In this document: positions 37,173 to 46,195 of the stretch, one piece after another
How the letters are laid out: every line of letters starts with the position of its first letter
How positions within the stretch are numbered: the stretch's first letter is position 1
DNA from: an uncultured Clostridia bacterium
GTDB lineage: Bacteria > Bacillota > Clostridia > Christensenellales > Borkfalkiaceae
Direction of reading: 5' to 3'
Assembly (NCBI GenBank): GCA_944359365.1
Contig: CALVST010000002.1
Location: 42,793-106,792 of the forward strand
Length of the DNA stretch: 64,000 nucleotides
Program-made: the position numbers and the translations under genes
Notes under the pieces: model-generated
Database searches by the model: none
Told to the model about the DNA's origin: nothing
Seen by the model: only the letters and a program-made list of their open reading frames with translations

Positions 37173-39599
37173 ATGAAAAAGAGAGGATTGTTTGCTGCAC
37201 TTCTCGGCATCCTGCTCGCGCTCGGTATGCTGTTTGCCGCGTGCGGAGAAAGCGCGTCGCCGAAGGTGGAAATGGAAACGGGCGGCGTTCCGCTCGGGCA
37301 GTTCGAGATCACCGCTCCCGCACTCGATTCGACGGATGAAGACGTAAATCCGCGTATCAGCTGGACGCAGGAGCCGAATGCCGAAGAATATCTCGTTCAG
37401 CTCTCCGAAAGTGCAGACTTTTCCGCGGTCGCCGCGGAAGAGCGCACGGAGCGGACGCATACGGCGATCGGCACGACGCTCAAGTATTCCACAAAGTATT
37501 ATGTGCGCATTTTTGCAATGAAGGAACAGGACGGAAAAGATATCGCGCTGTCGTATGCGAGCACCGCCTTCACGACGCAGGCAGACCATGAAACACCTGT
37601 ACCCGACAACACGGTAACGCGCGTCATCCACGACTTTGAAGATTTTGAAGACGATGACGAGCTGCAGAGCTTTTTCACGACGCATACGGGCGGCGATTCG
37701 CTCGTGCCCACGCTTGCCGAGGGCGAAGGCGCCGACGATAGCACCGCAATGAAACTTACCTATACCCCCGAAGGAAGAGGATGGTCTGCAGTGCAGTCCA
37801 TCAACCCCGCCGACAAAAAGAATTGGAGCGGCGCGACGGGTATCCGCCTGTGGGTTTCCGGAACGAAAGGTACTTTGAAGGTTTCCATCGGCAAACGCGG
37901 CTATCAGCGCTGGACGGCGGGATTTTCGCTCGATGCAGGCGAGGCCGGTTACGTTTCCATCCCCTTCTCCGCGTTTGAAGACGCGGGCGGCGGCGACGGC
38001 GTTTGGGACATGACGGGCATCGTGCGCCTTTGGTTCTACTTCAACGCAAGCTCCGCGGCGGAAGTGCTGATAGACAACGTTACCATCGGTTCGGACGCGC
38101 TGCATTCGCAAGACACGCGCGAACAGTTCGAACAGGGCACTGTTCCCGATTACAGCACGCCGAAAACACTGTACGATTTTGAAACGTTCGCAGACGATAC
38201 CGCACTGCAAGGCGAGTTTTACGCGAACGCGGGCGGCGATCCGCTGAACGTTACGCTTGCCAAAGGGCAGGGCGCGAACGGAACTGCCGCGATGAAAGTC
38301 GAATACGGTGCGAAGAGCAAAGGCTGGTGCGCGCTGCAATCGCGGCTGACGGATATCGAAAGCAATTGGACGGGCGCGGAAGGCATACGCTTCTGGATCA
38401 GCGGCGGCGGCAACGGCGCGCAGCTGACCTTGCAGGTGGGGCAGGGAACGGCGATCGATCTGCGCGCGCAGCTCACGCTGAACGCAACGGAAGGGATGTA
38501 TGTTTCCATACCATTCTCGGCATTCACGGTCAACGCGGGCAGTTTGAATCTTTCCAACGTCAACGTGCTTTGGATACGCATCGCGCCGAGTTCCGTCAGC
38601 ACGGGAGACTACTTCCTGATAGACGATATTTCCATCGGTACGGGCACGGACTATAATACGGATACGCGCGATGCCGTTACAAATCCGCCGAAGGAAGGCG
38701 CGGAAGGCATATTCGAAGATTTTGAGTCGTACGGCAACGTGAGCGAAGTGAACGCGAAGTGGAAAGTTTCCGGCAGTTCGGCTGCGGCGTCGCTTGTCGA
38801 AAGGGGCGGAAGCCAAGCGTTGAAGTATTATGCGACCGCCGAGTTTTCGCTGCAGGCGAACGGTTACGGGCTTGACGAATTCGATTTTACCGAAATCAAC
38901 GGTTTCCGCATGAAGCTCGGCTTGAATTACGGGAGCGGCGCAACGGAGGCGAACGTCGTCGTAAAAATAGGTTCTTATTTAAACTGTTATACGATGACTA
39001 AAAAGTTTGTAGCGACCAACAACGCCACATATATGGTCTGCGATTTTGCGGGCATGAACCTCGCCGACGACGGCTCCTCGGGCGCGTTGGATAAATCGAA
39101 AATAAACTTTTTGCAGATCTCCGTCAACGGGTTTACGGGTGCGGTCGATTTTTGGATTGACGATCTCGAATTTTATTCGGAGGAGCTCGGCGCCGAGGGC
39201 GTAGCCTATACTTCCGATTTCAGCGGCGAAACATCCGATAAAGAGGTTTGGAGCGGCGGTACTTATGAAAACGGAAAGATGACGGTAACAGGCTCGCAAT
39301 TTCAGCTGAAAGACAGCCGTTACATAAATTATCAGAATACTTATGCGATACGGCTGAAAGTAAAAACCGAGAATGTGGCGTCCATCAATGTCCGGCTTTT
39401 GAACGGCGGCAAAGGCATCAATACGACGGTCAGCGTTGCGGAAGACGGAGAATACGAATATGTTTTGTATTACAATCAGATGACGGAACGCGGCGGCGCC
39501 TATACGAGCATGAAATGGGATAACATTTATTTTTGGATCACGTTCGGTACAGGCGGCGGTTCCGTTGAGTTCACGAGCGTAGAGCTGCTGATCGGTTAA
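37173..39599 (+). CDS. Multi-module carbohydrate-binding-like surface lipoprotein
   Basis: An 808-residue lipoprotein (lipobox LFAAC near residue 24). Residues about 45-140 resemble a fibronectin type III domain (PRISWTQEPNAEEYLVQLSE). Three beta-sandwich modules follow at about 150-315, 330-495 and 510-675. Each starts with a DFE(D/T/S) motif and ends with a (L/F)IDD(V/I/L) strand, a pattern seen in CBM11- and CIA30-like binding domains. A fourth beta domain covers about 680-808. I see no catalytic motif, so it is probably a glycan-binding partner of the 34595 enzyme. The RBS is AAGGGGG, 14 bases after the preceding stop. Confidence 0.78.
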   Translation: MKKRGLFAALLGILLALGMLFAACGESASPKVEMETGGVPLGQFEITAPALDSTDEDVNPRISWTQEPNAEEYLVQLSESADFSAVAAEERTERTHTAIGTTLKYSTKYYVRIFAMKEQDGKDIALSYASTAFTTQADHETPVPDNTVTRVIHDFEDFEDDDELQSFFTTHTGGDSLVPTLAEGEGADDSTAMKLTYTPEGRGWSAVQSINPADKKNWSGATGIRLWVSGTKGTLKVSIGKRGYQRWTAGFSLDAGEAGYVSIPFSAFEDAGGGDGVWDMTGIVRLWFYFNASSAAEVLIDNVTIGSDALHSQDTREQFEQGTVPDYSTPKTLYDFETFADDTALQGEFYANAGGDPLNVTLAKGQGANGTAAMKVEYGAKSKGWCALQSRLTDIESNWTGAEGIRFWISGGGNGAQLTLQVGQGTAIDLRAQLTLNATEGMYVSIPFSAFTVNAGSLNLSNVNVLWIRIAPSSVSTGDYFLIDDISIGTGTDYNTDTRDAVTNPPKEGAEGIFEDFESYGNVSEVNAKWKVSGSSAAASLVERGGSQALKYYATAEFSLQANGYGLDEFDFTEINGFRMKLGLNYGSGATEANVVVKIGSYLNCYTMTKKFVATNNATYMVCDFAGMNLADDGSSGALDKSKINFLQISVNGFTGAVDFWIDDLEFYSEELGAEGVAYTSDFSGETSDKEVWSGGTYENGKMTVTGSQFQLKDSRYINYQNTYAIRLKVKTENVASINVRLLNGGKGINTTVSVAEDGEYEYVLYYNQMTERGGAYTSMKWDNIYFWITFGTGGGSVEFTSVELLIG

Positions 39600-39610
39600 A
39601 CGGCAAAAAG

Positions 39611-39677
39611 GGGAGGCTCGGCTGAACGGCCGAGCCTCTCAAAACGCATCGTGCCGCAGGGCAAAAGCCTTTCGGCA
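39611..39677 (+). other. Two hairpins between locus II and aspartokinase
   Basis: A 10-bp perfect stem (39613-39622 with 39629-39638) is followed by a second stem, TGCCG...CGGCA (39652-39677), with an inner AGGGC/GCCTT helix. Neither has a T tract. They may end the locus II transcript or form the leader of the aspartokinase mRNA. I see no lysine-riboswitch core. Confidence 0.45.
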
Positions 39678-39689
39678 AAGGGAGAACGT

Positions 39690-41000
39690 ATGAAAACAGT
39701 TTGCAAATTCGGCGGAACGTCGCTTGCGGGAAGCGAAAACGTCGCGCGCTGCCGGGATATCGTAATGGCGGATTCTTCGCGCAGGATCGTCGTCGTATCC
39801 GCGCCGGGAAAAAAGAAGGGCGGCGATATAAAAGTTACCGATCTTCTGCACGAATGCTATTTGAAGCGGTTCGATCTTCCCGCGTTTTCCGCAGTGTTCG
39901 CAAAAATAGAAGAAACCTTCCGCGAGATCGCCTCGCCATTGAAAAATTTCCCCGTCGGCGAAGAGCTCTGCATCGTGCGCGCACAGATCTGTCAGCCCGA
40001 GGCGAACGAGGACTTCGTCCTTTCCCGCGGGGAATACTTGAATGCGAAATTGGTCGCGGCGTACCTCGGTTACGCATTTCTAGACGCCGCCGCGTTTATC
40101 CGTTTTAAAGGCGGCGAGCTCGATTTAAGCGCCACGCTCTCGCTTGCGGCGCATATCGAAACGGAAAAAGGCGTCGTCATTCCCGGTTTTTACGGACTTG
40201 ACGAGGAGGGGCACGTCAAAACGTTCAGCCGCGGCGGCAGCGATATCACGGGCGCAATTGCCGCCCGCGCCTTCGGCTGCAATCTGTACGAAAACTGGAC
40301 GGACGTGGACGGCATTCGCATATGCGATCCGAAGATCGTGCCGAACAGCAAAAAGGTCTCAGAGGCGTCCTATCGGGAACTGCGCGAAATGTCGTATATG
40401 GGGGCGTCCGTCCTGCACGCGGAAACGCTGCTGCCCCTCGTCGGCGCGCCCGTGCCTATCGTCATCAGAAACAGTTTCCGCCCCGACCTTGCGGGCACGG
40501 TAATACGCAAAAAGCGGACGGATGCGGCGGAAAAGGAAAATATCGCCTGCATTACGGGCAAAAGCGACTATACCTGTATACAGATCTCTAAAATGCTGCT
40601 CGACAAGCAGCTCGGGTTCGTAAAAAAAGTGACATCCGTTTTCGAAGAGTACAACATCAATATCTCGCATACGCATTCGGGGTTGGACAATCTCTGTTTC
40701 TTCGTCGAAAGGGCGGAATATATAAAGATATCTTTCGAAAATTTCGTAAAGGAACTCAAACGCCGCATCGATGCGGATAAGATCAGGGCGCACGGAGATA
40801 TCGCGCTCGTCGCCGTCATCGGGCACGGGCTTTCGGGACGGATCGGCGTGCTTGCAGACATCTTTACCGCATTGAAAGACGCGGGCATCAGCGTAAAGAC
40901 TATATATCAGAGCATCAGCGAATGCAACGTCATCGTAGGCATCGAAAACGTGCGCCTTGCAGATGCCGTCCGCGCGCTTTACGCCGCGCTGATCCGCTGA
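39690..41000 (+). CDS. lysC: Aspartokinase
   Basis: Phosphorylates L-aspartate, the first step to lysine, threonine and methionine. The product is 436 residues: an amino-acid-kinase domain with KFGGTSLAG at the N-terminus and GRGGSDITGAI-like sequence (FSRGGSDITG near residue 182), then two ACT domains from about residue 300 (VTSVFEEYNINISHTHSG and LADIFTALKDAGISVKTI). Length and layout match the monofunctional LysC/YclM type, whose ACT domains bind an amino-acid inhibitor. The ATG at 39690 has AGGGAG upstream; the frame is open from 39651 without an RBS. It is unrelated to its glycan-locus neighbours. Confidence 0.92.
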   Translation: MKTVCKFGGTSLAGSENVARCRDIVMADSSRRIVVVSAPGKKKGGDIKVTDLLHECYLKRFDLPAFSAVFAKIEETFREIASPLKNFPVGEELCIVRAQICQPEANEDFVLSRGEYLNAKLVAAYLGYAFLDAAAFIRFKGGELDLSATLSLAAHIETEKGVVIPGFYGLDEEGHVKTFSRGGSDITGAIAARAFGCNLYENWTDVDGIRICDPKIVPNSKKVSEASYRELREMSYMGASVLHAETLLPLVGAPVPIVIRNSFRPDLAGTVIRKKRTDAAEKENIACITGKSDYTCIQISKMLLDKQLGFVKKVTSVFEEYNINISHTHSGLDNLCFFVERAEYIKISFENFVKELKRRIDADKIRAHGDIALVAVIGHGLSGRIGVLADIFTALKDAGISVKTIYQSISECNVIVGIENVRLADAVRALYAALIR

Positions 41001-41026
41001 ATGTTGCGTAAAAATCAAAAAAAACC

Positions 41027-41055
41027 TTTACAAAGGGGCGGCGCCGTATTATAAT
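41027..41055 (+). promoter_or_regulatory. Promoter of glycan locus III
   Basis: TTTACA (41027-41032), a 17-base spacer and TATAAT (41050-41055). The start codon of the 41118 gene is about 60 bases downstream, after AGGAAGGAAAAGG. Confidence 0.75.
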
Positions 41056-41117
41056 TGTAAGGCAATATCGGCGGCCGCTCTTTTTTTGCGGGCAGCCTCC
41101 CACAGGAAGGAAAAGGA

Positions 41118-42467
41118 ATGGATTTGTACACTTTGGAAGGCGACGGCGTATCCCTTCGCCGGGAAACTTTCCCGCAAGAAATTTGTACCGTATCGCGCAC
41201 CAATCACGGCGGGCATACGGGATATAAGAACAAGATAAGCCTTTTGCACCGCGCGCACAGGCGCGGGCCGTTCATGCTGTGGACGGGCGATCTCGCCCGC
41301 GCCGCGTTTGCCCTTTCCCGCCCCGCGGCAGATATCGCCCCGCCGCCGCTGATGGTGGGGCAGCTGCGCATTTTTGCGGACGGCGTCTGCGCAGAAACGG
41401 TACCTACGGAAACGGTGTTTTCGCCCGAGGGTGCAAAATGGGTGTGCCGCTTTGCGGATAAAACGCTCGAGATCGTGTCGGCGATCGTGTCGGAAAGCGA
41501 GGCTTGCGTGCGGGTGCGCGTTCGCGGCAATGACGGCGGGGCGAAGGACGCGGAGCTGACCTGCACCTTCGGCGGGCCGCTTTTGTGTTCCCGCCCTTAC
41601 GATGCGGGCTGGCTCGGCTTGGAGCCAAAACCGTATCCCTGCGCCTTGAAAGAGGAAAAGGGCGCTTTCGCGCTTGCGGAAACGGACGGAAAAGAGTTTT
41701 GCCGGTTCCGCTTTTATACGGCGGAAAAGGCGCAGTATGCGGCGGAAGGCGACACGCTTACCTGCAAAGCGCGCGGGAATGAGCTGACATTTACGGTCGG
41801 CATCGGCGACGCGCCCGCTTTCGGCGAAGGGAGCGCCGATGCGCTTTTCAAAAGAGGAAAAGAGTATTTTGCCTCCCTTTTGGACGCTTGCCGCACGCAG
41901 ACGCCGCAGCCGCTCCTTTCCGCGGCTTTCCGCTGCGCGGTCGTCGAGCAGGACAATACCCACCGCGGCGACGGTTGGCTGGAAGGCGGGCATTGGTTTT
42001 CCTGCTATTGGACGAACAATTTTCAGATCTCAGCCGCGCTCGCGTTGGGGCAGGACGAAGCCGTGCGCCGCGCGCTCGCGTTTTTCGGTACCCGCAAAGA
42101 CGGATATAACTGTATAGACGCCATGGGAAACAACGCATGGCTTTATCACACGCGCGAAGGGGAAAAGAATTACGGTTACGAGGGGCTGCCTTACTATCTG
42201 TATGAACTCGACGAGTATGTGCAGGCAACGGGCGACATCTCCGTCGTAAAAGAGGTGTTTCCGGGCGTCGACCGCGCATTGAGATATATGCTCCGCATCC
42301 GCGCGGACAAAAACAGCGGTCTGCTCGGATGGCGGCACGGCTGCAACGCTTTCTTGTACCAGGCAGACAGCCTTTCCCTTCCCGGTGCGGCAGAAGGAAA
42401 AGGGCGGCGCGCTTTGCCCTTCCGAAACCGTCTTTACGGATACGGAGCGCGAGCATACGGAATATAA
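41118..42467 (+). CDS. Truncated six-hairpin glycosidase-like protein
   Basis: The 449-residue frame starts with a beta-sandwich (about residues 1-255) and continues with part of an (alpha/alpha)6 barrel: DGWLEGGHWFSCYWTNNFQI near residue 288, IDAMGNNAWLY near 333 and LLGWRHGCNAFLYQADSLS near 400. Around residue 425 (about position 42390) the sequence changes to an arginine-rich stretch unlike protein from this family, and it stops at 42467. The barrel is therefore incomplete. From about 42400 the +1 frame reads more naturally (ETVFTDTEREHTEYKIESYG). The gene is probably a pseudogene or is damaged by a sequence error. An acidic start MDLYTLEGDGV follows a good RBS and a strong promoter. Confidence 0.65.
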   Translation: MDLYTLEGDGVSLRRETFPQEICTVSRTNHGGHTGYKNKISLLHRAHRRGPFMLWTGDLARAAFALSRPAADIAPPPLMVGQLRIFADGVCAETVPTETVFSPEGAKWVCRFADKTLEIVSAIVSESEACVRVRVRGNDGGAKDAELTCTFGGPLLCSRPYDAGWLGLEPKPYPCALKEEKGAFALAETDGKEFCRFRFYTAEKAQYAAEGDTLTCKARGNELTFTVGIGDAPAFGEGSADALFKRGKEYFASLLDACRTQTPQPLLSAAFRCAVVEQDNTHRGDGWLEGGHWFSCYWTNNFQISAALALGQDEAVRRALAFFGTRKDGYNCIDAMGNNAWLYHTREGEKNYGYEGLPYYLYELDEYVQATGDISVVKEVFPGVDRALRYMLRIRADKNSGLLGWRHGCNAFLYQADSLSLPGAAEGKGRRALPFRNRLYGYGARAYGI

Positions 42468-42536
42468 GATTGAAAGTTACGGAAAAACCAGCCTGCTCAC
42501 GCCCGTGGTCAAAAAGCCGCGCGCGCCTGTGCCGAA

Positions 42537-43454
42537 ATGGAGCGAGGCAGGTATCTTACTCCCGAAAAATTGCTTAAAAAGCGAGACTTTTACAAAAAAG
42601 CCTTTGTCGATATGCTCGGCTTTCCTTTGTCTTGCCCGCCTGCAAGCGGGAAAACAGACATGAAAAAAACCTTCGTCGTAAAAGATAAAAACGTCAACAT
42701 ATTCCGCATGCGTTTGGAAATTGCGGGGATTCCGTTGTACGGGATATTGCTCGAACAGGAAAACAAGGACGCACAGACGCCGTTTGTCGTCTGTCTGCAC
42801 GGCGGGCAGGGAACGCCGGAAATGATATGCGGCATGCATCTGGGTTCGGCAAATTATAATCAGCTTGCCCGAAGGCTTACCGACCGCGGATGCAGCGTGT
42901 TCTGCCCGCAGCTGCTCTTATGGGATACGCAGCGTTACGGAAACGTTTTCGATAGGAAAGACATCGATGCGAAACTGAAACAGCTGGGCGGTTCCGTTAC
43001 CGCGTTGGAGCTTTATTTGCTTTCGCGCGCCATCGACTGTTTTGCAGAAAACGGCATATGCGGGAAACGGCTGGGCGTTGCGGGGCTTTCCTACGGAGGT
43101 ATGTATGCGCTGCATCTTGCCGCTTACGACGAGAGGATATGCGCCTGTTTGGCGGAAGGGCAGTTCAACGACAGGTTTCGCTATTCGTGGACGGATTGGA
43201 GTTACCGCGGTGCGCTGAAAAAATTCGGCGACGCAGAGGTCGCCGCGCTCATCTGTCCTCGCGCGCTTGCCGTATGCGTGGGCAGCAATGACGAATTGTT
43301 CTGTGCGGAAACGGCAAAAGCGGAAGCGGAGAGGGTAAAGCCCTTTTATAAAACATTCGGCAAAGAAAATAATTTTGATTTTTATGTCTTTGAAGGCGTT
43401 CACGAAGCGGACAGAGGTGATCGCGGCATAAATTTTTTGCTGTCACACCTATGA
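42537..43454 (+). CDS. Alpha/beta-hydrolase esterase (acetyl-xylan-esterase-like), probably frameshifted at the N-terminus
   Basis: A serine esterase of the dienelactone hydrolase/acetyl xylan esterase type. The nucleophile motif GLSYGG has Ser near residue 185, the probable acid is in CVGSNDELF near 259 and the His is in EGVHEAD near 294. The first 10-20 residues are doubtful. The +1 frame upstream reads APVPKWSEAGILLP and would continue naturally into EKLLKKRDFYKKAF of this frame, so a one-base indel near 42555-42570 probably split the N-terminus. The start given is an in-frame ATG without a clear RBS. It may remove acetyl groups from glycans handled by locus III. Confidence 0.7.
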   Translation: MERGRYLTPEKLLKKRDFYKKAFVDMLGFPLSCPPASGKTDMKKTFVVKDKNVNIFRMRLEIAGIPLYGILLEQENKDAQTPFVVCLHGGQGTPEMICGMHLGSANYNQLARRLTDRGCSVFCPQLLLWDTQRYGNVFDRKDIDAKLKQLGGSVTALELYLLSRAIDCFAENGICGKRLGVAGLSYGGMYALHLAAYDERICACLAEGQFNDRFRYSWTDWSYRGALKKFGDAEVAALICPRALAVCVGSNDELFCAETAKAEAERVKPFYKTFGKENNFDFYVFEGVHEADRGDRGINFLLSHL

Positions 43455-43493
43455 GGGCTTTGCGCAACGACTAAATTTTTAAGGGGAAGAAAA

Positions 43494-43874
43494 ATGAAAA
43501 AGAAATTCATGGCGCTGCTATGCGCGGTTTTAACGGTATTCGCACTGGCTTTTGCGGTCGGCTGCGGTGGTTCGGAAAGTAATGCGGAAGCATCTTTCGC
43601 TTTCTCGCAGACTTCTTACACAGTGGAAGAGGCGAAAAACATCGTTCTTTCTTTCAAGACGGAAAATATAGACGGATTTGACGAATCGGAAGTTACGGTT
43701 ACGTCGTCTTTGCCATCCGTCGCGTCCGTAAGCGGGCTTACGGTAACGGGCGTTTCGGCAGGGGAGGCAGAACTGACCGCAACCTACGGTGAACTGGCAG
43801 CCACGGTCAAGATCACCGTAACGGCGCAGGCGGTGGGGGATGATACCGACTGGCAGCCGGATATTTGGGAATAA
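43494..43874 (+). CDS. Small lipoprotein with one Ig-like (Big_2-type) domain
   Basis: A 126-residue predicted lipoprotein: signal peptide, lipobox AVGC near residue 23, then one beta-sandwich of about 85 residues with SVSGLTVTGVSAGEAELTAT, typical of Big_2 domains. There is no enzyme domain. AGGGGA lies seven bases before the ATG. It sits between the esterase and the GH29-like enzyme. It is complete but much shorter than the other lipoproteins here, so it may be the surviving N-terminal part of a longer protein. Confidence 0.75.
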   Translation: MKKKFMALLCAVLTVFALAFAVGCGGSESNAEASFAFSQTSYTVEEAKNIVLSFKTENIDGFDESEVTVTSSLPSVASVSGLTVTGVSAGEAELTATYGELAATVKITVTAQAVGDDTDWQPDIWE

Positions 43875-43893
43875 AATTTATTTCGGTGGAAAT

Positions 43894-45843
43894 ATGAAAA
43901 GGAAAGATTGCTTTTTCGGCTTGCATTTCGATTACCATGCGAACGAACATACGCGGGATATCGGCAAACAGTTCGACGCATCCGTTTTGGAAAAGATCAT
44001 TCGAGAGGTAAAGCCCGATTTTATTCAGTGCGATACCAAAGGTCATCCGGGGTATTCTTCTTATCGGACGAAGGTCGGCACGCCGGCGCCCTATCTTTGC
44101 AACGATCTGCTCAAATGTTGGCGCGAAGTAACGAAAAAATACGGCGTACTGCTGTTTTCGCACTATTCGGGCGTTTGGGACAGGTTGGCTGCGCGCGAAC
44201 ATCCCGATTGGGCGGCGGTTACGGAAAACGGAACGGCAACGGAGAAGATCTCCGTTTTCGGGGATTATGCCGAAAAACTGCTTATACCGCAATTGAAAGA
44301 GCTCGCGCTCGAATACGGAATGGACGGCGCGTGGGTAGACGGCGAATGTTGGGCGCTTGAAAACGACCATTCGGAAAAAGCTGCCGCGGCATGGCGCGCG
44401 TATTCGGGGAAAGAGCTGAAAGATCTTTCTGAAAAAGAGAAAAAGGAATATCTGCGGTTTCAGAGGGAACGGTTTTTTGCATATGTCAAAAATTATATTG
44501 ACGAAGTAAAAAAGGCGGCGCCGGAATTTGAAATAACCAGCAATTGGCTGAACACGGCATGGGCGCCGGATAACATTTGTATCACCGACTACATTTCGGG
44601 GGATCTTTCGGCAACAAACAGCGTAGACAGCGCCCGTTTCGACGGCAGGATCATGCAGTCGTTCGGAAGGAATTGGGATATCATGTCTTGGGGTATCAGT
44701 GCGCCCGTGCATTATGTGAAGAGTGCCGTGCAGTTGTGCCAAGAGGCAGCGGTCATCCTTTCTCTCGGCGGCGGATTTCAAATATACAATATGCAGTCGC
44801 CGCAAAAAGTCGTCATGGACGAATGGGCAATACCTGTCTGGGCGGAAGTTGCCGGGTTCTGCCGCGCAAGGCAGCCTTACTGCCAAGGCGCGCGCCCTCT
44901 GCCCGATGTGGGGATACTTTATTCTCCCGAAGCGTATTATGACAGGCTTACCGCGCCGTTTTACCGCGATTCCGAGTATAATATGGAGCTGTACGGCATT
45001 TTAACGGCGCTTTGCGATTGCGGACGTTCCGTTTCGGTTATTCACGAGCAAAGGAAAGATGTAGATTTTTCTGCGTACAGGGCGATCGCCGTCAGCGATC
45101 TCACTGCGATGGGGCAGGGAACGGAAGAAAAATTGCTCGATTATGCGCGTAAAGGCGGGAACCTGCTCTTGTTCGGCGTGAATACGGCGGAACGGTTCGG
45201 CAAAAAACTCGGCGTTGCGGTCAGGCGCGCGGCGGGAGAACAACCCCTTGCGGTCATATCGGGCGAGGGGTATGCAACGGAATTAAGAGACCTTTATGCG
45301 GAAATTTCGGGTACGGGACTACGCGCCGTTGCTTTTATGAACGAGTGCATAGTAGACGGCGATCTGAAATGCGGCAATCCGCCTCCTTCGATATGCATAA
45401 CGGAAAAGAAAATGCCTGCATTTGCCGTTATGCCTTACGGCAAAGGAAAAATCGGCATTATGCCGTTGAATGCGGGAAGGGCTTATTTCGATGCGAATAC
45501 ATTTGAACTTCGGCGCTTTTTCAAAATATGTATGCATGAATTTGAAGAAGACGCGCTCGTTGTATGCGACACGCCGTCAGTCGATGTTTATGCGGCGCAA
45601 AAAGACGGAAAAGTTTATCTGCATCTTATAAATCTTTCGGGCGAACACCGAAGCGGCAGAATAAAAACGTTCGATACTATTCCGCCCGTATATGAAGTAA
45701 AGGTGCGCGTACAAATGAGCGGCGCGCCGAAAACGGTAACTGTATTGCCGGAAGGGTGCGCCTGTGAATATGATTACCGTAATGGTGCTTTGACCGTTTG
45801 CCTTGCAAAACTCGAAATACATACCGTTATCGAAATTGCATAA
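43894..45843 (+). CDS. GH29-like alpha-L-fucosidase-type glycoside hydrolase
   Basis: A cytoplasmic protein of 649 residues. The N-terminal barrel starts CFFGLHFDYHANEHT and has PDFIQCDTKGHPGYSSY and, near residue 145, GMDGAWVDGECWALE, where the aspartate of WVDG matches the nucleophile position of GH29-type enzymes. Residues about 350-560 resemble a class I glutamine amidotransferase-like trimerisation domain as in GH42, and a beta domain ends the protein. Alpha-L-fucosidase activity is the best guess; an unclassified relative is possible. The upstream frame from 43840 is shadow sequence; GGTGGA precedes the ATG at 43894. A terminator follows. Confidence 0.72.
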   Translation: MKRKDCFFGLHFDYHANEHTRDIGKQFDASVLEKIIREVKPDFIQCDTKGHPGYSSYRTKVGTPAPYLCNDLLKCWREVTKKYGVLLFSHYSGVWDRLAAREHPDWAAVTENGTATEKISVFGDYAEKLLIPQLKELALEYGMDGAWVDGECWALENDHSEKAAAAWRAYSGKELKDLSEKEKKEYLRFQRERFFAYVKNYIDEVKKAAPEFEITSNWLNTAWAPDNICITDYISGDLSATNSVDSARFDGRIMQSFGRNWDIMSWGISAPVHYVKSAVQLCQEAAVILSLGGGFQIYNMQSPQKVVMDEWAIPVWAEVAGFCRARQPYCQGARPLPDVGILYSPEAYYDRLTAPFYRDSEYNMELYGILTALCDCGRSVSVIHEQRKDVDFSAYRAIAVSDLTAMGQGTEEKLLDYARKGGNLLLFGVNTAERFGKKLGVAVRRAAGEQPLAVISGEGYATELRDLYAEISGTGLRAVAFMNECIVDGDLKCGNPPPSICITEKKMPAFAVMPYGKGKIGIMPLNAGRAYFDANTFELRRFFKICMHEFEEDALVVCDTPSVDVYAAQKDGKVYLHLINLSGEHRSGRIKTFDTIPPVYEVKVRVQMSGAPKTVTVLPEGCACEYDYRNGALTVCLAKLEIHTVIEIA

Positions 45844-45873
45844 CAAACAAGTTTGTTGCGAACAAGAATGTAT

Positions 45874-45903
45874 AAAAGGTCCTCGTATCGTCGAGGACCT
45901 TTT
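45874..45903 (+). terminator. Rho-independent terminator of locus III
   Basis: AAAAGGTCCTCG (45874-45885) pairs perfectly with CGAGGACCTTTT (45892-45903) over a six-base loop. A smaller AACAAAC/GTTTGTT hairpin lies just after the stop codon. Confidence 0.88.
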
Positions 45904-46033
45904 GCCGGTACAAAAAAGGGCGGAACAAACTGGAATATTTATTGGCATTACGGCGATATATTGTGTTTGTTTGAAAAGTTGCGGGCCATGTTCGATAGTT
46001 TTTTAGGATTTCACGCAAAAGTTGCGTAAAATG

Positions 46034-46062
46034 TTGAAAATTTCCCGTAAATATGATACAAT
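46034..46062 (+). promoter_or_regulatory. Vegetative promoter of the ECF sigma gene
   Basis: TTGAAA (46034-46039), a 17-base spacer and TACAAT (46057-46062). The leader to the sigma start codon is about 130 bases and contains a terminator-like hairpin. Confidence 0.65.
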
Positions 46063-46140
46063 AATCCAAATATCTATAGGTTTCGGCGTGCGGTTCGCTG
46101 TTTGTCCTTTTTAATTTTTTTTACAGCTCTTCGCTCGACT

Positions 46141-46166
46141 GGCGCCGAATTTTCGGCGCTGTTTTT
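46141..46166 (+). terminator. Terminator-like hairpin in the sigma-factor leader
   Basis: GGCGCCGAA (46141-46149) pairs with TTCGGCGCT (46152-46160) and is followed by GTTTTTG. It lies between the only visible promoter and the sigma start codon, so it could act as an attenuator. Alternatively it ends weak read-through from locus III. Confidence 0.55.
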
Positions 46167-46195
46167 GTAATTTTTACATTTGAAGAGATTTAGAA

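Noticed and set aside
34814-37312. 832-codon open frame on the minus strand
   Set aside because: It lies opposite the 34595 lipoprotein, has no RBS or family motif, and arises from codon bias that avoids stops on the opposite strand.
37140-38816. 558-codon open frame on the minus strand
   Set aside because: Antisense to the 37173 binding lipoprotein; arginine-rich and featureless.
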